Positions 45,595 to 58,128 of a stretch of 64,000 bases of DNA are shown piece by piece. The first letter of the stretch is position 1. Each line of letters begins with the position of its first letter. The notes under the pieces are model-generated. The model was not told where the DNA came from and searched no databases. It saw nothing but the letters and a program-made list of their open reading frames with translations. A program made the translations under genes and the position numbers. The stretch is from NCBI GenBank assembly GCA_029844215.1, contig CM056728.1, positions 88,101,676 to 88,165,675 of the forward strand. The letters run 5' to 3'. The stretch comes from Przewalskia tangutica. Taxonomy: Eukaryota > Streptophyta > Magnoliopsida > Solanales > Solanaceae.

Positions 45595-47559
45595 AACAAC
45601 AACAATGGAAGCATACCCGTGGAATCCTCCGTCACTGCCGGTACGTCCAATAAAAACGTCCGGGCATCTAACCCGCATCCTGGTCGCATGCCCCGGCATC
45701 CCTCATCGTATAAGCATGGCCAAGATCAATCACAATGGAAGCATACCCGTGGAATCCTCCGTCACTGCCGGTACGTCCAATAAATTCACAACAAGTCAGC
45801 CGGCCCTCCAACCGAGAGACGCGGTAACATAGTAATACCACCAAAGGCTATCACAACTAGCATAGGCAAATTTAACATACTCTTAGACTTCCATTTTATG
45901 ACAACAAATCCGGGTTTTAACCCCAGGGTACTATGTACTTAAATTCTTTCAAAAGATCCATTTCTTTTACAAAGGTCACACGATACCCGTAGTATCAAAA
46001 TAGAGTGACTATCATTTTAAGTAAACCAAAACAATTTCCATACCTTCTTTTCGAATAAACCAAGACAATACCATGCTTTCTTTTTAAACCAACTTAAGGC
46101 AAAACCATGCCTTCCTATTAAACAAAAACACTTCAATTTCTCAAGTCTCTCTCTTTTATAAATAAAGTTCCTTACTTTGGAATTTAAGAAAATTAATACT
46201 TGTTTATAATGATTCTTATTAAAGTAGCCATGATCTATAAAATGTAATACAATTTTGACTTATCTTAGCTTCTATGCAGATGGAAGATTCTACTTGTTTT
46301 AATATTATTATTTGTTATTACATTTTCCTTTATTAACGCTGCAATGGCTTGTTCGATAGTTATTCCCATTTCCGAAATCAATATAACTTATTCTTTTTTC
46401 TTTTTTGATCAAGTACTCATTTCTCACGAATGAGGTTTCACCACTTTCTAACACAATTCAAGTTCTTCACATTTCATATCAAGTCAAATATAAGTCAAGT
46501 CTCTTATCTTTTAAAATCAACAAACCATTCTTTTACCTACATAAAGTCGTTACAATTAACTTCCCATAAAGCCATTATAACATTTTATGTTTTAAACCAA
46601 CCAAATTCGTTTAGCACACGTACGTATACCGTACTACATAGTTCACAACAATCATGCTAGAAAGGATAGGAAGAGGTTCACATACCTCGCGACGATTATC
46701 GACAAATAGCAAAATGCTCCAAAGTACTATAACCCTGCTAGCCTTTTCCACCCTTCAAGTAGAATACGCTACTCGTAGTACTTCAACCTATAATGGTCAT
46801 AAAACGTCTATTAACTTCTAGATCTCTTCGTAGAACATTTCTAAGTACAAGGTTCCTTATTCTACGGAAAATTCGCAAAGACCTCCCCTGCAATTACTTA
46901 CCACCACCTCTTTCAAGGCTCGATACCAATAGCCAACAACTCAAAGGGGGTTACACGCCTACTGGACGTGTACAAAACTGCCCCACAGTAATACTACACA
47001 AGTCTACTGTAAATACAGTCCAATGTAAATACAGTTCAATTCTTTATAAACATCCTTCCATATATCTTATACTCAATTCTAAACCACTACAATATGTAAT
47101 CTCCAATTACAATAGAAGGACAAAGATCATTACCTCGATAAGCCCAAAATTATCCAAGATTTATAAGTCGATCCTGAGCAACGTTTAGCTCCTATTCCTT
47201 ACGCTCCAATCCGCTCCAAGCAACCCTTAGAAGTTTCTAAACAACTTCTCTTAACACTTCATCCAAGCTATGAAGATTTTCCTAGGGTTTCATTTGCGTC
47301 TAAAGGAATAAAGTAGTATTTCCGGGCTCTTATGTTGGGATTACTTTAGAATACCACAAGGGACACTAGGCTAAGGTATTTGGGATTTATACCACAACAA
47401 TTGAAGTATTTCTACACAAAGTGGGGTAGGGTGGACGAAATCACAACAAGGGAGGGAGTATATATTTTGCCTTGGAAACTCTTAAGTGTGGATGAATTAA
47501 GTCTTGCACTCAAGGGGTATTTATAGAACAATCAATGGCCAAGATTAAAGCAAGTGTGT

Positions 47560-50500
47560 TGTCACGACCCGAACCCGGGCCCGTGACTGGTGCCTTACCC
47601 CGGGCACCCTAGTGATACAACATCAGAGAAAATCAGCGGAAATAAAATATAAACATGAAACAAGAGATATGATAAATAGACAGGCCAATCAAAACAGTTG
47701 CCTTCTGTAAATATATTCATAAAAACCCGAACAGTTATCCTTTTACAAACCCTGCCCACAACAGTACTACAGACCTCTAAGAAAGTGACAACAACTATGA
47801 CGGGACAGGGCCCCGCCATACCCCTGAATGTACAAGTAACTACACTGACAGGGGACTATACCAAAGATAAGCCTCCGGAGAAACGGAGCTTCCTAAAACG
47901 TCAATCGTGATCCATGAGCGCGGATCCACAACCGATATACCTCTACTGCGGATGAACGCATCCCCAAGGAGGTCGATAACAGTACCAAGTATGTGAAATC
48001 AGAAATATCAGAATGAAATCATAATAGTCTATATAAAGGTGAGACATGTATGATAACCAAACTACAAATCCATAAAATATAAATAAATATGTCAAGTCGT
48101 GACTCACGCCCTCAGAGTCATCACTCAAATATAACTATGGGTCTCACGCCAACAACATCAATCATGCCCGTGGAATACCTTCCTCACTGCCAGCAGTCTA
48201 TGATATAATCACACCAGGAAGTACACATGAACACTAGGTCCCACCTGTGTCATAACAACCGTACTAACAATACTATACAACCAAACCACGAAGCTGACAC
48301 GGGGCAAGTACGAAAGCCGACTACCAGATACCAAGGCCGTGTCACGAGTCGATCGGCAAGTACGGGGCTAACTACGGTACCGCGTCGCGGTCACGAGACT
48401 TCGCCATTACAATCGAACGGCAAGTGCGAGGGCTAACTACTGTGTACCAAGGCCGAATCACCACGAGACGGCAAGTACGAAAGCCACCACCGATACCAAG
48501 GCCGACCAAGAAACCTCATGGAGAGCTAGTCCATGGAACAACAATCCTAATGGAACCATACCCGTGGGCCACCCATCGTGTCAGTAGGTCCAAAAGGATA
48601 CAACAAGACAACAATCACAATGAAAGCATACTCGTGGGCCACCCATCGTGTCAGTATGTCCAAAGCGATTAACAAAATAACACTCCTAATGGAAACATAC
48701 CCGTGGGCCACCCATCGTGTCAGTATGTCCATCAATCAAGAATAACATGACCGGCCCTCCATCGAGAGACGCGGTAACATAAGGATACAACACTTGCACA
48801 GTAAGGCTATCACACGCAAAACACACGCAAGTTACACACAACTCAAGGTACTTTCATTTTATGCCAAGGTTCAGGTTTTAATCCCAAAGTACTACGTACG
48901 TTAAATTCTTTTAGAAGATCCATTTCTTTTACAAAAGTCACCCGATACCCGTAGTATCAAAATAAAGTGACTAACATTTAAGTGAACCAAAACAACTTCC
49001 ATACTTTCCTTTTAAAACCAAATTAAGGCAATACCATGCCTTCTTTTTAGACCAAAACACTTCTCCTTTTAAAGTCAAGTTACCACTTTAAAACCAATGA
49101 TAAAACCATTCCTTTGTTTTCATAAAGTCGTTATAACTAACTTCCCATAAAGCTGTTATAACACTTTATGTTCTAAACCAAAAACTCTTCCATTCCACAA
49201 GTCTCTTTTCTTTTAAAACAACAACAAGTATTCTTTTAAAACCCAAATAATGTACTCTTTTCAAAACAAGTAACCTATACTTAAAATCAAGTTACTTCTC
49301 TTTTTCCGAACACAAGTCGTTATAAGTCAAGTCTCTTATCTTTCAAGATCAAGTCTCTTAACTTTCAAAATCAAGTCGTTTATAAGTCAAGTCTCTTATC
49401 TTTGAAGATCAAGTCTCTTAACTTTCAAAATCAATAAACCATTCTTTTACCTACATAAAGTCGTTATAACTAACTTCCCATAAAGCTATTATAACACCCT
49501 ATGTTTTAAACCAACCAAAACACTTAGCACATGTACGTCTACCGTACTACATAGTTCACAACAATCATGCTAGAAAAGATAGGAAGAGGTTCACATACCT
49601 CACGACGATTATCGACATTTAGCAAAACGCTCCACAGTACTGTAACTCTGCTAGCCTTTTCCACTCTTCAAGTAGAATACGCTACTCGAAGTACTGCAAC
49701 CTATAAAGGCCACAAAACGCCTATCAACTCCTAGATCTCTTCGTAGAATATTCTAACACATGGTTCCATATTCTACAGAAAATTCGGCAAAGACTCTCCC
49801 CGCAATCACACAAATCTCCTCCTATCAAGGCCCGCTACTGTGCCAACAACTCTCAGGGATTTACACGCCTAACCTGACGTGTTCAAGTCTGCTCACAATA
49901 ATACAATACCATCAGAATACAAATTTCTATGTAAATACAGTTCAATTCTTTTCAATACTCATTCTATATATAGTATACTCTACTATATATTACTACAACA
50001 TGTAATTTCCAATTACAATAGGGGGACAAGATTATTTACCTCGATAAGCCCAAAATTATCCAAGATAAAAGTCGATCCTGAGCAACGTTTAGCTCCAATT
50101 CCTACGCTCCAACCCGCTCCAAGCGACCCTTAGAAGTTTCTAAACAACTTCTCTTAATACTTCAACCAAGCTTATGAAGATTTTTCTAGGGTTTCGTTTA
50201 GCGACTTTTGGAATAAAAATAGTATTTACGGGCTCCTAGTATTAAAACAACTTTGGAATACTACTAGGGATACTAGGCCAATGTATTTGGGATTGTACAA
50301 TAATACTCCAAGTATTTCTACTCAAGTGGGGAGAGGTGGACGAAAAGCATACAACGGGAGGGAAATATTTGCCTTGGAAAGTATTCAAGTGGATGAATAT
50401 AATGTCTTCAAGCTAAGGGGTATTTATAGAAGAGTCAAGGGCCAAGATCAATATAAGTGTATGGTTAAGATTAGGCCATGTGTGTGTGGGTCCCACCACA

Positions 50501-50925
50501 CCACATGGCCAAACGAAACTATGCCAAGTGTTAGGCCATCGGCATGGACAATGGCCTAGCCACTTGTCCACCAATTTCTACCACACGGCCACACAAGGGT
50601 GACACGTGTCGCCCGATTCGCCCAAAATATTTCGTCTTCCGAAAATATCCAAAATATCGAAAATCTCAAAACAAAGCGGCCCCACAAAACCAGAATTTCT
50701 CCCGTGGCCCCACGTGACCATTTTCAAAATAAAATCCCAAAATTCTAATATAATCCAAGAAGTCCAAATACCAAACTGGGAATCCAATTCCCATTAACGA
50801 ACCTTTTCTTCACAAAACCTAAACTTTTCCGTCGAAAAATCACATCTTTCTTTCTTTCCAAAATTTCTGTCGTATTCTCGTACGTACATCCCCATATACA
50901 TACCCTGGAACTACGGGGTATAACA
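47560..50925 (-). mobile_element. Solo-3: solo LTR
   Basis: Single minus LTR of 3366 bp, TGTCACGACCCG to GGGGTATAACA, with a perfect TGTGT duplication (47555-47559, 50926-50930). It has a reversed TATA box at 50421-50428 and the second U3 type with GGTGACACGTGTCGCC at 50598-50613. No internal region, so it arose by LTR-LTR recombination. Confidence 0.93.
48287..48732. repeat. Two tandem arrays in Solo-3
   Basis: A degenerate array of units containing GGCAAGTACGAAAGCC (48287-48520) is followed by a 70-bp array with starts at 48549, 48619 and 48688 (GGGCCACCCATCGTGTCAGT), the same type as in Elem-B. Confidence 0.78.
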
Positions 50926-50964
50926 TGTGTGGTAGATCTTGGGACATGTGTGTGTGCCACAAGT

Positions 50965-51065
50965 TTCATGTGTAAGTTTTTATTTCCGCTGATTTTCTCT
51001 GATGTTGTATCACTAGGGTGCCCGGGGTAAGGCACCAGTCACGGGCCCGGGGTCGGGTCGTGACA
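50965..51065 (+). repeat. Elem-E 5' LTR remnant
   Basis: Only the last ~100 bp of the LTR survive (TTTCATGTGTAAG to GGTCGTGACA). It matches the 3' end of the LTR at 888-992 best. The abrupt join to LTR-2 near 50964 marks a deletion breakpoint. Confidence 0.85.
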
Positions 51066-51069
51066 AAAG

Positions 51070-51081
51070 TGGTATCAGAGC
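51070..51081 (+). other. Primer-binding site, Elem-E
   Basis: TGGTATCAGAGC, intact, four bases after the LTR end at 51065. Confidence 0.95.
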
Positions 51082-51271
51082 AGTTAATCCTCAGAAAGTG
51101 TCTACAGACCGTGTCTAGTAGAGTCTTGATTATCGGTGTGTTGTGCACCACATCTATAATCAGGAGGCTACAGGATATTTAGGATTGGTTTCCATTCTTC
51201 TCACTCTGAGATCGTGCCTTAGAGCTGTGTTATAAGTTGGACTCCCTCGGACGTATTCGTATGTACCAGTT

Positions 51272-51960
51272 ATGCCTCTGCGAAAGGCAACCAGAGCCCA
51301 GAAGGGCAAGGCAGCAGATGGAGCTACGAGTAGAACACAGAGGGTTACGAGGGCACAGGTCTGGTCATTACCTGAGATAGTACTTCTGACGACGAGTTTT
51401 ATGACGCCGCTAGCCCCAACAGAGTTTAGAGCGGCAGCAGTTTCTACTGAGGCCACGATACCTGAGCCTCCAGTTCCACGGCCAGGAGCCGAGGATATGA
51501 GTTCAAGGAGATGGCCCAGTTACTAGCTAGGCTGGTGGCTGGGAATGAGGACGGACGGGAGCCGGTGGTTCCAGCAGTACCAGTGATTCACCCTAGATCC
51601 GATAGTCTGAGACTTTGGGATTTCTGAGTCAGTCGCGCAGTTCTATGGATAGAGGCGAGGATGATCCTCGTGGTGTCGTGCTAATTTGGGAGATTATTAT
51701 ACCGCGTCGCCGTGGCCATGTGATGGGAGGATGTCCAAGTAGGAGGGATACAAGAGGGATGACTCACCACCGGCCGGGCCATTCGGGTTCGATTGTTCGA
51801 GAAGGGTGTTAGTCAGACGAGGTCACCCCTACCTCGTTGTGGCCATTGTAATAGACTCCATTATGGGGAGTGTCGTACTACTTCGATACCTTATGCTTGC
51901 GGCCAACAGGCCATTTGGTGAGAGTTTGTCCGACTGCAGGTAGCACAGATGTAGAGACTC
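51272..51960 (+). pseudogene. gag: Gag remnant with zinc knuckle, Elem-E
   Basis: ATG at 51272 gives MPLRKATRAQKGKAADGATS, the family N-terminus, ~200 bp after the primer-binding site. The frame runs to 51526 (TEATIPEPPVPRPGAEDMSS). After a frameshift, RSSMDRGEDDP resembles the start of the capsid block, and an internal deletion near 51660 joins it to RRRGHVMGG. A knuckle follows near 51838-51900: CGHCNRLHYGEC, then YACGQQAIW. Most of the capsid is missing, independently of the loss in Elements C, D and F, where no part of the block remains. Confidence 0.82.
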
Positions 51961-52280
51961 AAATTTCGGGATCGGTGGGTCGTTCATCGCCTTATATAGC
52001 TAGGCACTGCAGGCGTGATTATGATTAGAACGACAAAGGGAAAGTGAGGCAGTAGTTACAGAGATATCTTCAGCCCTTAAGAGACTGGTTTATGTTGTTA
52101 TGGTGGATACATGTTAAGTGCTATGTACGGAAAGCATTGTGTTAAGTGTGAATTAGAAAACATGGGTAGTTGAAAAGGGTAAGTCTGGGGACGAGACAAT
52201 TGTGAGACTTAGAATTTATAACAGTTAGGACCTTGGATGCAAGGCCGTCTTGAGTGGGTGATTTTACGGTTGGTCTTTTT
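51961..52280 (+). other. Elem-E spacer downstream of gag
   Basis: Non-coding, with a relative of the ATATCC/TTAACCCTCT marker near 52065. Ends in CTTTTT, where Elem-F inserted. Confidence 0.6.
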
Positions 52281-55200
52281 TGTCACGACCCGAAACTGGG
52301 CCCGTGACTGGTGCCTTACCCCGGGCACCCTAGTGACACAACATCAGAGTAATCAGCGGAACATAAAACAACAACATGAGATAACAGAAATATAAAACAA
52401 TAATCTGTGAAAACTTGTCTGTCGGCATATATATAACCATCAACTCTTTTACAAATGAACAGCTTAATCCTTTTTACCAACCCCGCCACAACAAGATTAC
52501 ATGCACTCTAAGAATGATACGACACAATGGCGGGACAGGCCCCGCCAAACCCCCGAATGTAAACACTTACTACGACGGGGACTATACCATCGATAAGCCT
52601 CCGAGAAACGAGCTTCCCAAACGCCGAATCGTGACTCGAGAGCGAGGATCATCGATCGTGTACCTTTTCCTCGCGCAGATGAACGCACTTCAAGGAGGTC
52701 GATAACATGTACCAAGTATGTGAAATCAGAAGTAATATCAGAATCAAATCATAGTAGACTATATAAAGCAGGAGACATGTATGATAACCAAACTACCGTT
52801 CACAACAACTAAGCAAATATGTCAAGTCGTGACTCACGCCTCAAAGTCATCACAATAAGACCGCACGGTAAGTACGAAGGCATAGCCGACTACTAAGACC
52901 CCAGCACCACAAATGCCACAAATCAGATCACGAGGTCTCTAGACCGCACCACAGATCGGCCGCCATCGCCCGCAGTATCAATGTTCGCGTCTATTACTGG
53001 AACTCTCGCAGCTCCGCAAAGGTCACACACACACCCGCATAAGGTATTACTCGAAACCTGGTCCTAGAACACCAGAGGTATACCGCGTCGGCGACCTAAC
53101 CCTGTGATCCGCCCCGACTTCGCACTCGCATAGCCCTCAAGGACCGTGATAGTCCTCGTGAGACCGCATAGGAATCCCGCGACGGCTAAACACCCGAATG
53201 ATCACCAATCTCGAGCATACCGCGGCCCGCGTAGTCTCAAGGACCGCATAGCCGTATAGACCGCATCAAGGGTGGCAAGCCTCTGTGATACACAATGGGT
53301 TGGTGATATTATAACAGTACAATGGACTTACCTTTTTATAATGTAATCACATCAGGAATGACCCTCTTACATAACATTCACAAGCTAGTTACCCAAGTTC
53401 CATCGTTACATGTTTCCTTTTCAAATCAACAAGAAAGTATTACAAGGCTATCACAAACCAATACAATCAAGTTGTTCACACAAGGTACTTTCTACTAACA
53501 AGTTCGAGTATCTAACCCCAACGTACTTCATACATTAAATCTTTAAAAGATCCGGTCCTATCACAGAAGTCACACAATACCCGTAGTATAAAATAGAGTG
53601 ATCGTTTTTTTTAAGTGAACTAAAACACTTACCTTTGTAAAATCAAGTAACAACATTATTTTCCAAACGCTCGAGTTTGCCTAATTTCAAATGTTCCAGC
53701 TTTCTTATTTAAAAAGGTTTCGTAGTTCAAAGTCTTATTCATTCAAGAATATAATCCTTTTTATTAACCAATTGAGAAACATAAGCCTTACATGTAAGTA
53801 GGTTATTCTTATTTATAACAATCTTATTACAGCAGCCATGATCTAGGAAATATCATTTTGTCTTATCTTAGCTTCTATGCAGATGGAAGTTTCTACTGGT
53901 TTTAATCATACTTAATTATTCAAAACATTTCCTTTTGTTAACGCTGCAGTGGTTTGTCGATACATATCCTGATTTCCAAAATCAGTAAAACATTCTTAAG
54001 CCGTTATACCTAACTTCCCATAAAGCTAGTATAACTCTTAAGTTTTCAAAAATACGCTACTACACATATTCTTTCAAAATGATTTATAAACCTTTTGAAA
54101 TACTTCAAGTTCTTCATTAACACATAACAAGTCAGTTATAAACAAATCATTTACCTTTTAAAAACCACAAAGTGTTTTCTTATCTACATAAAGCTGTTAT
54201 AACCAACTTCCCATAAAGCCGTTATAACACTTTATGTTTTAAACCCATCGAATACCTTTAGCACCTCTACGACTACCGTACTACATAGTACACCCATATC
54301 ATGCTAGAAGAGAGAGGAAGAGGTTCACATACCACGCGACGATTATCGACTAATAGCAAAAGGCTCCGAGTACCTCGCCGCCGGCTACTCCTAAGCCAAG
54401 TAGAACGCGCCACACGTAGTACTTCAACCTATAAGGCCACAAGGCGCTTTATTAACATCTAGATCTTATCGTAGAACATTCTACCTAAAATTCGACAAAG
54501 ACTCTCCCCGCAACAAACAGAAATCTCCTCCTCTATCGGGCCGGCTATCAAGCCAACCAGGGGTTATACATCTAACCCGAACGGGTACAATTCTACTCCA
54601 CAAGATTACTACACAAGTCTCATCTGAATACACCCTATGTAAAAAGCAGGATTCGATTCTTGAGCTTAAGTCCAAGGACATCACACAAGCTATGTTCGAT
54701 TATATATATATAGTATACTTCAACTATAATTTCCTACAACATGTAATATCCAATTACAATAGGGGACAAGATATTTACCTCGCTAAGCCCATAATTATCC
54801 AAGTATAAAGTCGATCCCGGCAATCGCTTAGCTCCAACTCCGAGCGCTCAACCCGCTCTAAACCACCCTTAGAAGTTCTAACCAACTTCTTCACAATACT
54901 CCAACTGACTATGGAGATTTTCCTGTTTGGTTTGGATTGACGGGAAGTATAATAGTATTTCTGGGCTTTTCGTATAGGTATAACCTTAGAATACAACAAG
55001 GTATACGGCTAAGGTAATTTGGGCATTATAACAATACTTGGAGAGTATTTCTATACCACAACAAGGGGTATTATACGAAAACAACCTAGCTAGTGGGTAC
55101 CCCACGGCTAGCAACTCGAGGAGGGGGGGTGTCTACCCCTCGGCCTACCCCACTAGGGGGGGGGACTCTCGGCCAAGGGGGGAGAGAGGGGCTCTCGGCC

Positions 55201-55961
55201 AAGACACTACACAAAGGGGGAAGGAAGAAGCTTTCAAGACTTAGGCAATTTTGTGAATGAATTAGTCTTCAAAGGGGGGGGTATTTATAGGTCAAGTGAA
55301 AGCCAACCAATGGCCAAGATTACACCAAGTGTTAGGCAAGTGTAGGGCCAAGATTCACCCATGTGTACCTAGCCAACTTGCACACAAAATATCTACCAAA
55401 AATATCTCCCACTTGCCTTCCCAAATCGTCCAAGGGCCGCCCACCTTGCCCACCAATGAGAGGGTGCCAAGTGTCGCCCTCTCGTTGGTCCAAAATGTTC
55501 CGTCTCTCGAAAAATCCGCAAAATAAGAAAAGACATAGCCGAATTTTCCTCGCAAGTTATGAAAACGTTTAAAAACGACTCTAACCGTGTTGTGCACAAA
55601 TGCCATTCTACGAAGCCACTTTAGGCGGGGTGACACGTGTCACCCTCCTATTGGCCCAAAATAAAACATCTTCCAAAATATCCATAATGGCCAAAATCTC
55701 AAAACAAAGTGGCCCCACAAAATCAGAATTTCTCCCGTGGGCCCCACGTGACCATTTTCAAAATAAAATTCCATAATTCTCTAATATTCCAGAAGTCCGA
55801 ATACCAAACTGGGAATCCAATTCCCATTAACGAACCTTTTTCCTTCACAAAACCTAAACTTTTCCGTGGAAAAATCGCCTCTTTCTTCCTTTCCAATCTT
55901 TTCTGTCAGATTCTCGCACGCACGCCCTCGCATACATACCCTGGGACTACGGGGTATAACA
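52281..55961 (-). repeat. Elem-F 3' LTR
   Basis: TGTCACGACCCG to GGGGTATAACA. ATGCGG block 52925-53275, reversed TATA box 55282-55289, first-type U3 about 55440-55615, then second-type U3 about 55616-55961 with the perfect palindrome GGTGACACGTGTCACC at 55629-55644. Confidence 0.94.
55629..55644. promoter_or_regulatory. U3 G-box palindrome
   Basis: GGTGACACGTGTCACC, a perfect 16-bp palindrome around CACGTG, the core bound by plant bZIP and bHLH factors. Partner copy at 61468-61483; the same element is at 44006-44021 (Host-2). Confidence 0.6.
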
Positions 55962-55996
55962 TTCTCCCCTCCTTAGAAACATTCGTCCCGAATGTT
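55962..55996 (-). other. Elem-F polypurine tract and hairpin
   Basis: TTCTCCCCTCCTT (55962-55974) and AACATTCG-TCC-CGAATGTT (55978-55996). Confidence 0.9.
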
Positions 55997-56505
55997 CCTT
56001 CTAAGTCTCAAAACAAACGTGTGCCAATATAGTCTTCACTACTATACTTACGAGAACAATCCTGCCATACCTGGCCATGGAAACACCTGCGCAAAACTTA
56101 CATCTAAGTCCACGAGGAAACACCTCTACATCACCACAAATACCTCTTCCCGGGGTCAAAATATACTTCCTTAGTCACTGATACCACTTTTGTCACTTTG
56201 TCGCGAGCCTTGCTCCGACGACCCAACGAATGGTACCGTCGCCATGATCCGGAGGATCTCGTACACTCGAACTCTTACCACATTCTCGATACGGCCGCTT
56301 TCCAAAACTCGGTTACTATCTCTAACGTGGTCACCATTAATCGGGACATTCGGATGGATCTTCGATACTTTCCGATCATAACAATACGAAGACGGACGCC
56401 CTTCCTCCTAAGTCGGACGGCAAATGCTAACATATAGGCAACCCGCCTATTCTTCACATGAACTCACAGCGCCCAAAGTAACTCGGGCTAAGTTCCTTCG
56501 CTTTC
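55997..56505 (-). other. Elem-F 3' untranslated region
   Basis: Non-coding counterpart of the Elem-D region at 28939-29551, with shorter gaps. No frame supported. Confidence 0.55.
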
Positions 56506-56870
56506 CAAACTCGTCACACTGTCCGGTGGTACTTTCAAGGACCGACCGTCAACTCAACTCTAAGCGCCGCCGATTATCCGCACGATTCCTCCGAGCCGCC
56601 GTAACTTCTTCTAGACAAGCTTTCACTATCCACGATCACCGGAACAAGCTCAACCAACTATCTAAACCCCGCCAACATCGAATCAATCGGCCGCAACTTG
56701 CATTTCTCGCTTCTAAGGCGTCGCAAGACGACATCCGAACACCAAATGGTAGCTTAAACACTTCAACCGAGACAACGATCCTCACGGCTACCTCGAAATC
56801 AAAACACCGCCCGAGGCGAATGCGATACGAGACTCACCCGAGTTCCTAGCCCCGCTCGTACAAACTCCCG
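56506..56870 (-). pseudogene. pol: Integrase C-terminal remnant, Elem-F
   Basis: Reverse counterpart of the Elem-C and Elem-D remnants; reversed sequence near 56690 matches GGTTCGATGTTGGCAAGG of Elem-C (24443-24460) with changes. No open frame of useful length remains and no DDE core is present. Assigned by nucleotide similarity to 24243-24640. Confidence 0.6.
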
Positions 56871-56899
56871 TGAAGAGAAACAGCCACTGGCTCCACTGT

Positions 56900-57199
56900 C
56901 GTCATAAGGTGAAGGTAGGCACCCTGCAACCTCACAACCTTTTCGATAACATCAACACTGCCAGGGAACGACTCGACCAAGAACACGATAGGTCGCTTCA
57001 TCGCCCGACCATCGGTCGAACGCATCCACGAACTTGCACGGCTAACTAAACATGGGCCTAACACCTCATGACCTAACACAAAGAGGACCACCACAACCGA
57101 CCCCACCACCAAACCTACCGCGGTTGACCAAGACGTAGCCTCAACCCGACCCGCAAGGCGCAAAATACCATCTCCCGAAGGAACAATCTTACTAAACAC
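56900..57199 (-). pseudogene. Conserved GC-rich module (diverged Elem-F copy)
   Basis: Part of a 117-codon frame (56846-57199) reading MFSKIVPSGDGILRLAGRVE, then EVLGPCLVSRASSWMRST, related to the Elem-C frame but shifted in the middle. The GC hairpin is degraded. The shift in the middle with conserved ends is compatible with either base-calling loss or a non-coding role. Confidence 0.35.
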
Positions 57200-57478
57200 G
57201 TTACGAAAACCTAGCGGTCTTCTTAGCTCAACTACCCTCTTTCATTTCATACTACATGGGACTTATCCCAAACACACCACGTGCACTATGCACTCCTATA
57301 AGGGTCAAACATAAACATACGTCTCTACCCGAGATGGCCTTACCTCTAAGGTCTTTGCGTATAAAGCTCTAAGGCTCACACTTTCTCTATCCTCCAAAAT
57401 CTTACTCGGTTAACCCACCATGATTTCTAATCACAACTAACACACTGCTATCAGAACATAGCACTTAAGGTATACTCA
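57200..57478 (-). other. Elem-F spacer downstream of gag
   Basis: Non-coding. The junction at about 57479 joins the gag stretch VTFK directly to sequence that in Elem-C lies about 120 bp past the end of gag, so the zinc-knuckle region was deleted. Confidence 0.55.
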
Positions 57479-57924
57479 CCTTGAAAGTTACCGGCGACTC
57501 GCCGCTCCGCCCTCTTCTCGCCCTTGGTTAACCCGTCGATCTCTACGCTTACGCCGCGCATAAGCCCGCATACGAGCCATGCTCAAGCCTAATCAAGGAT
57601 TACTCTTGCACAACCTTCTTAGGTAGTCATCAAGACTTGCGATACATCGGTATACTCTCCGTAGCCAAATCCATAGCTAGTAAAGGTTGTCTCGCAATCT
57701 ATATTCTCGCTCTGGCCGTGGAAGGTTCACATATCATGGCCGCAGTAGGAACTGCCGTCGCCATGCTTAAACTCTGCTGGGGCTAGTGACGTCGCAGAAA
57801 TCCCCGAATGAAGCACTACCCTAGGTAATGATTTGGCCTGTGCCCTCGCCACCCTCTGAACTCTACTCGCAGCTCCCTCGGCTGCCTTGCCCTCCTGGGC
57901 CCGGGTTGCCCTACGCGGAGGCAT
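57479..57924 (-). pseudogene. gag: Truncated gag, Elem-F
   Basis: The ATG at 57924 starts the cleanest N-terminus in the window: MPPRRATRAQEGKAAEGAAS, then VQRVARAQAKSLP, open for 65 codons. After a frameshift, LDDYLRRLC and GLSMARMRAYARR follow, and the remnant ends at LVTFK. Both the capsid and the zinc knuckle are missing, so this is the most reduced gag here. A product of this size would lack the assembly and RNA-binding parts. Confidence 0.82.
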
Positions 57925-58112
57925 AACGGTAAGAGAAATAATTTCGTCAGAGGGTCCAACTTACAACACAGCTCTAAGGCACGATCTCAGAGTGAGAAGA
58001 ATAGAAACCAATCCTAAATATCCTATAGCCTCCTGATTATTGGTGTGGTGCACAACACCCCGATAATCAAGACTCTCATCGATACGGTTCAGACACTTTC
58101 CGAGGATTAACT

Positions 58113-58124
58113 GCTCTGATACCA
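58113..58124 (-). other. Primer-binding site, Elem-F
   Basis: GCTCTGATACCA, intact, four bases from the 5' LTR. Confidence 0.94.
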
Positions 58125-58128
58125 CTTT

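Larger units (their letters stand above)
44516..50964 (-). mobile_element. LTR-2: truncated minus LTR, split by Solo-3
   Basis: TGTCACGACCC starts at 44516. LTR sequence runs to 47559 and resumes at 50931-50964. It has its own tandem array (45336-45594), the leader near 47135 and a reversed TATA box at 47518-47525. Solo-3 is inserted 34 bp beyond that TATA box. The right terminus (TATAACA) is missing: at about 50964 the sequence switches to plus-strand LTR sequence of Elem-E, which implies a deletion. Confidence 0.85.

Noticed and set aside
45150..45596. 148-residue frame with repeated PESLIGVDTSSWGASPW
   Set aside because: It is a translation of the ~72-bp tandem array in LTR-2; the repeats explain the protein pattern.
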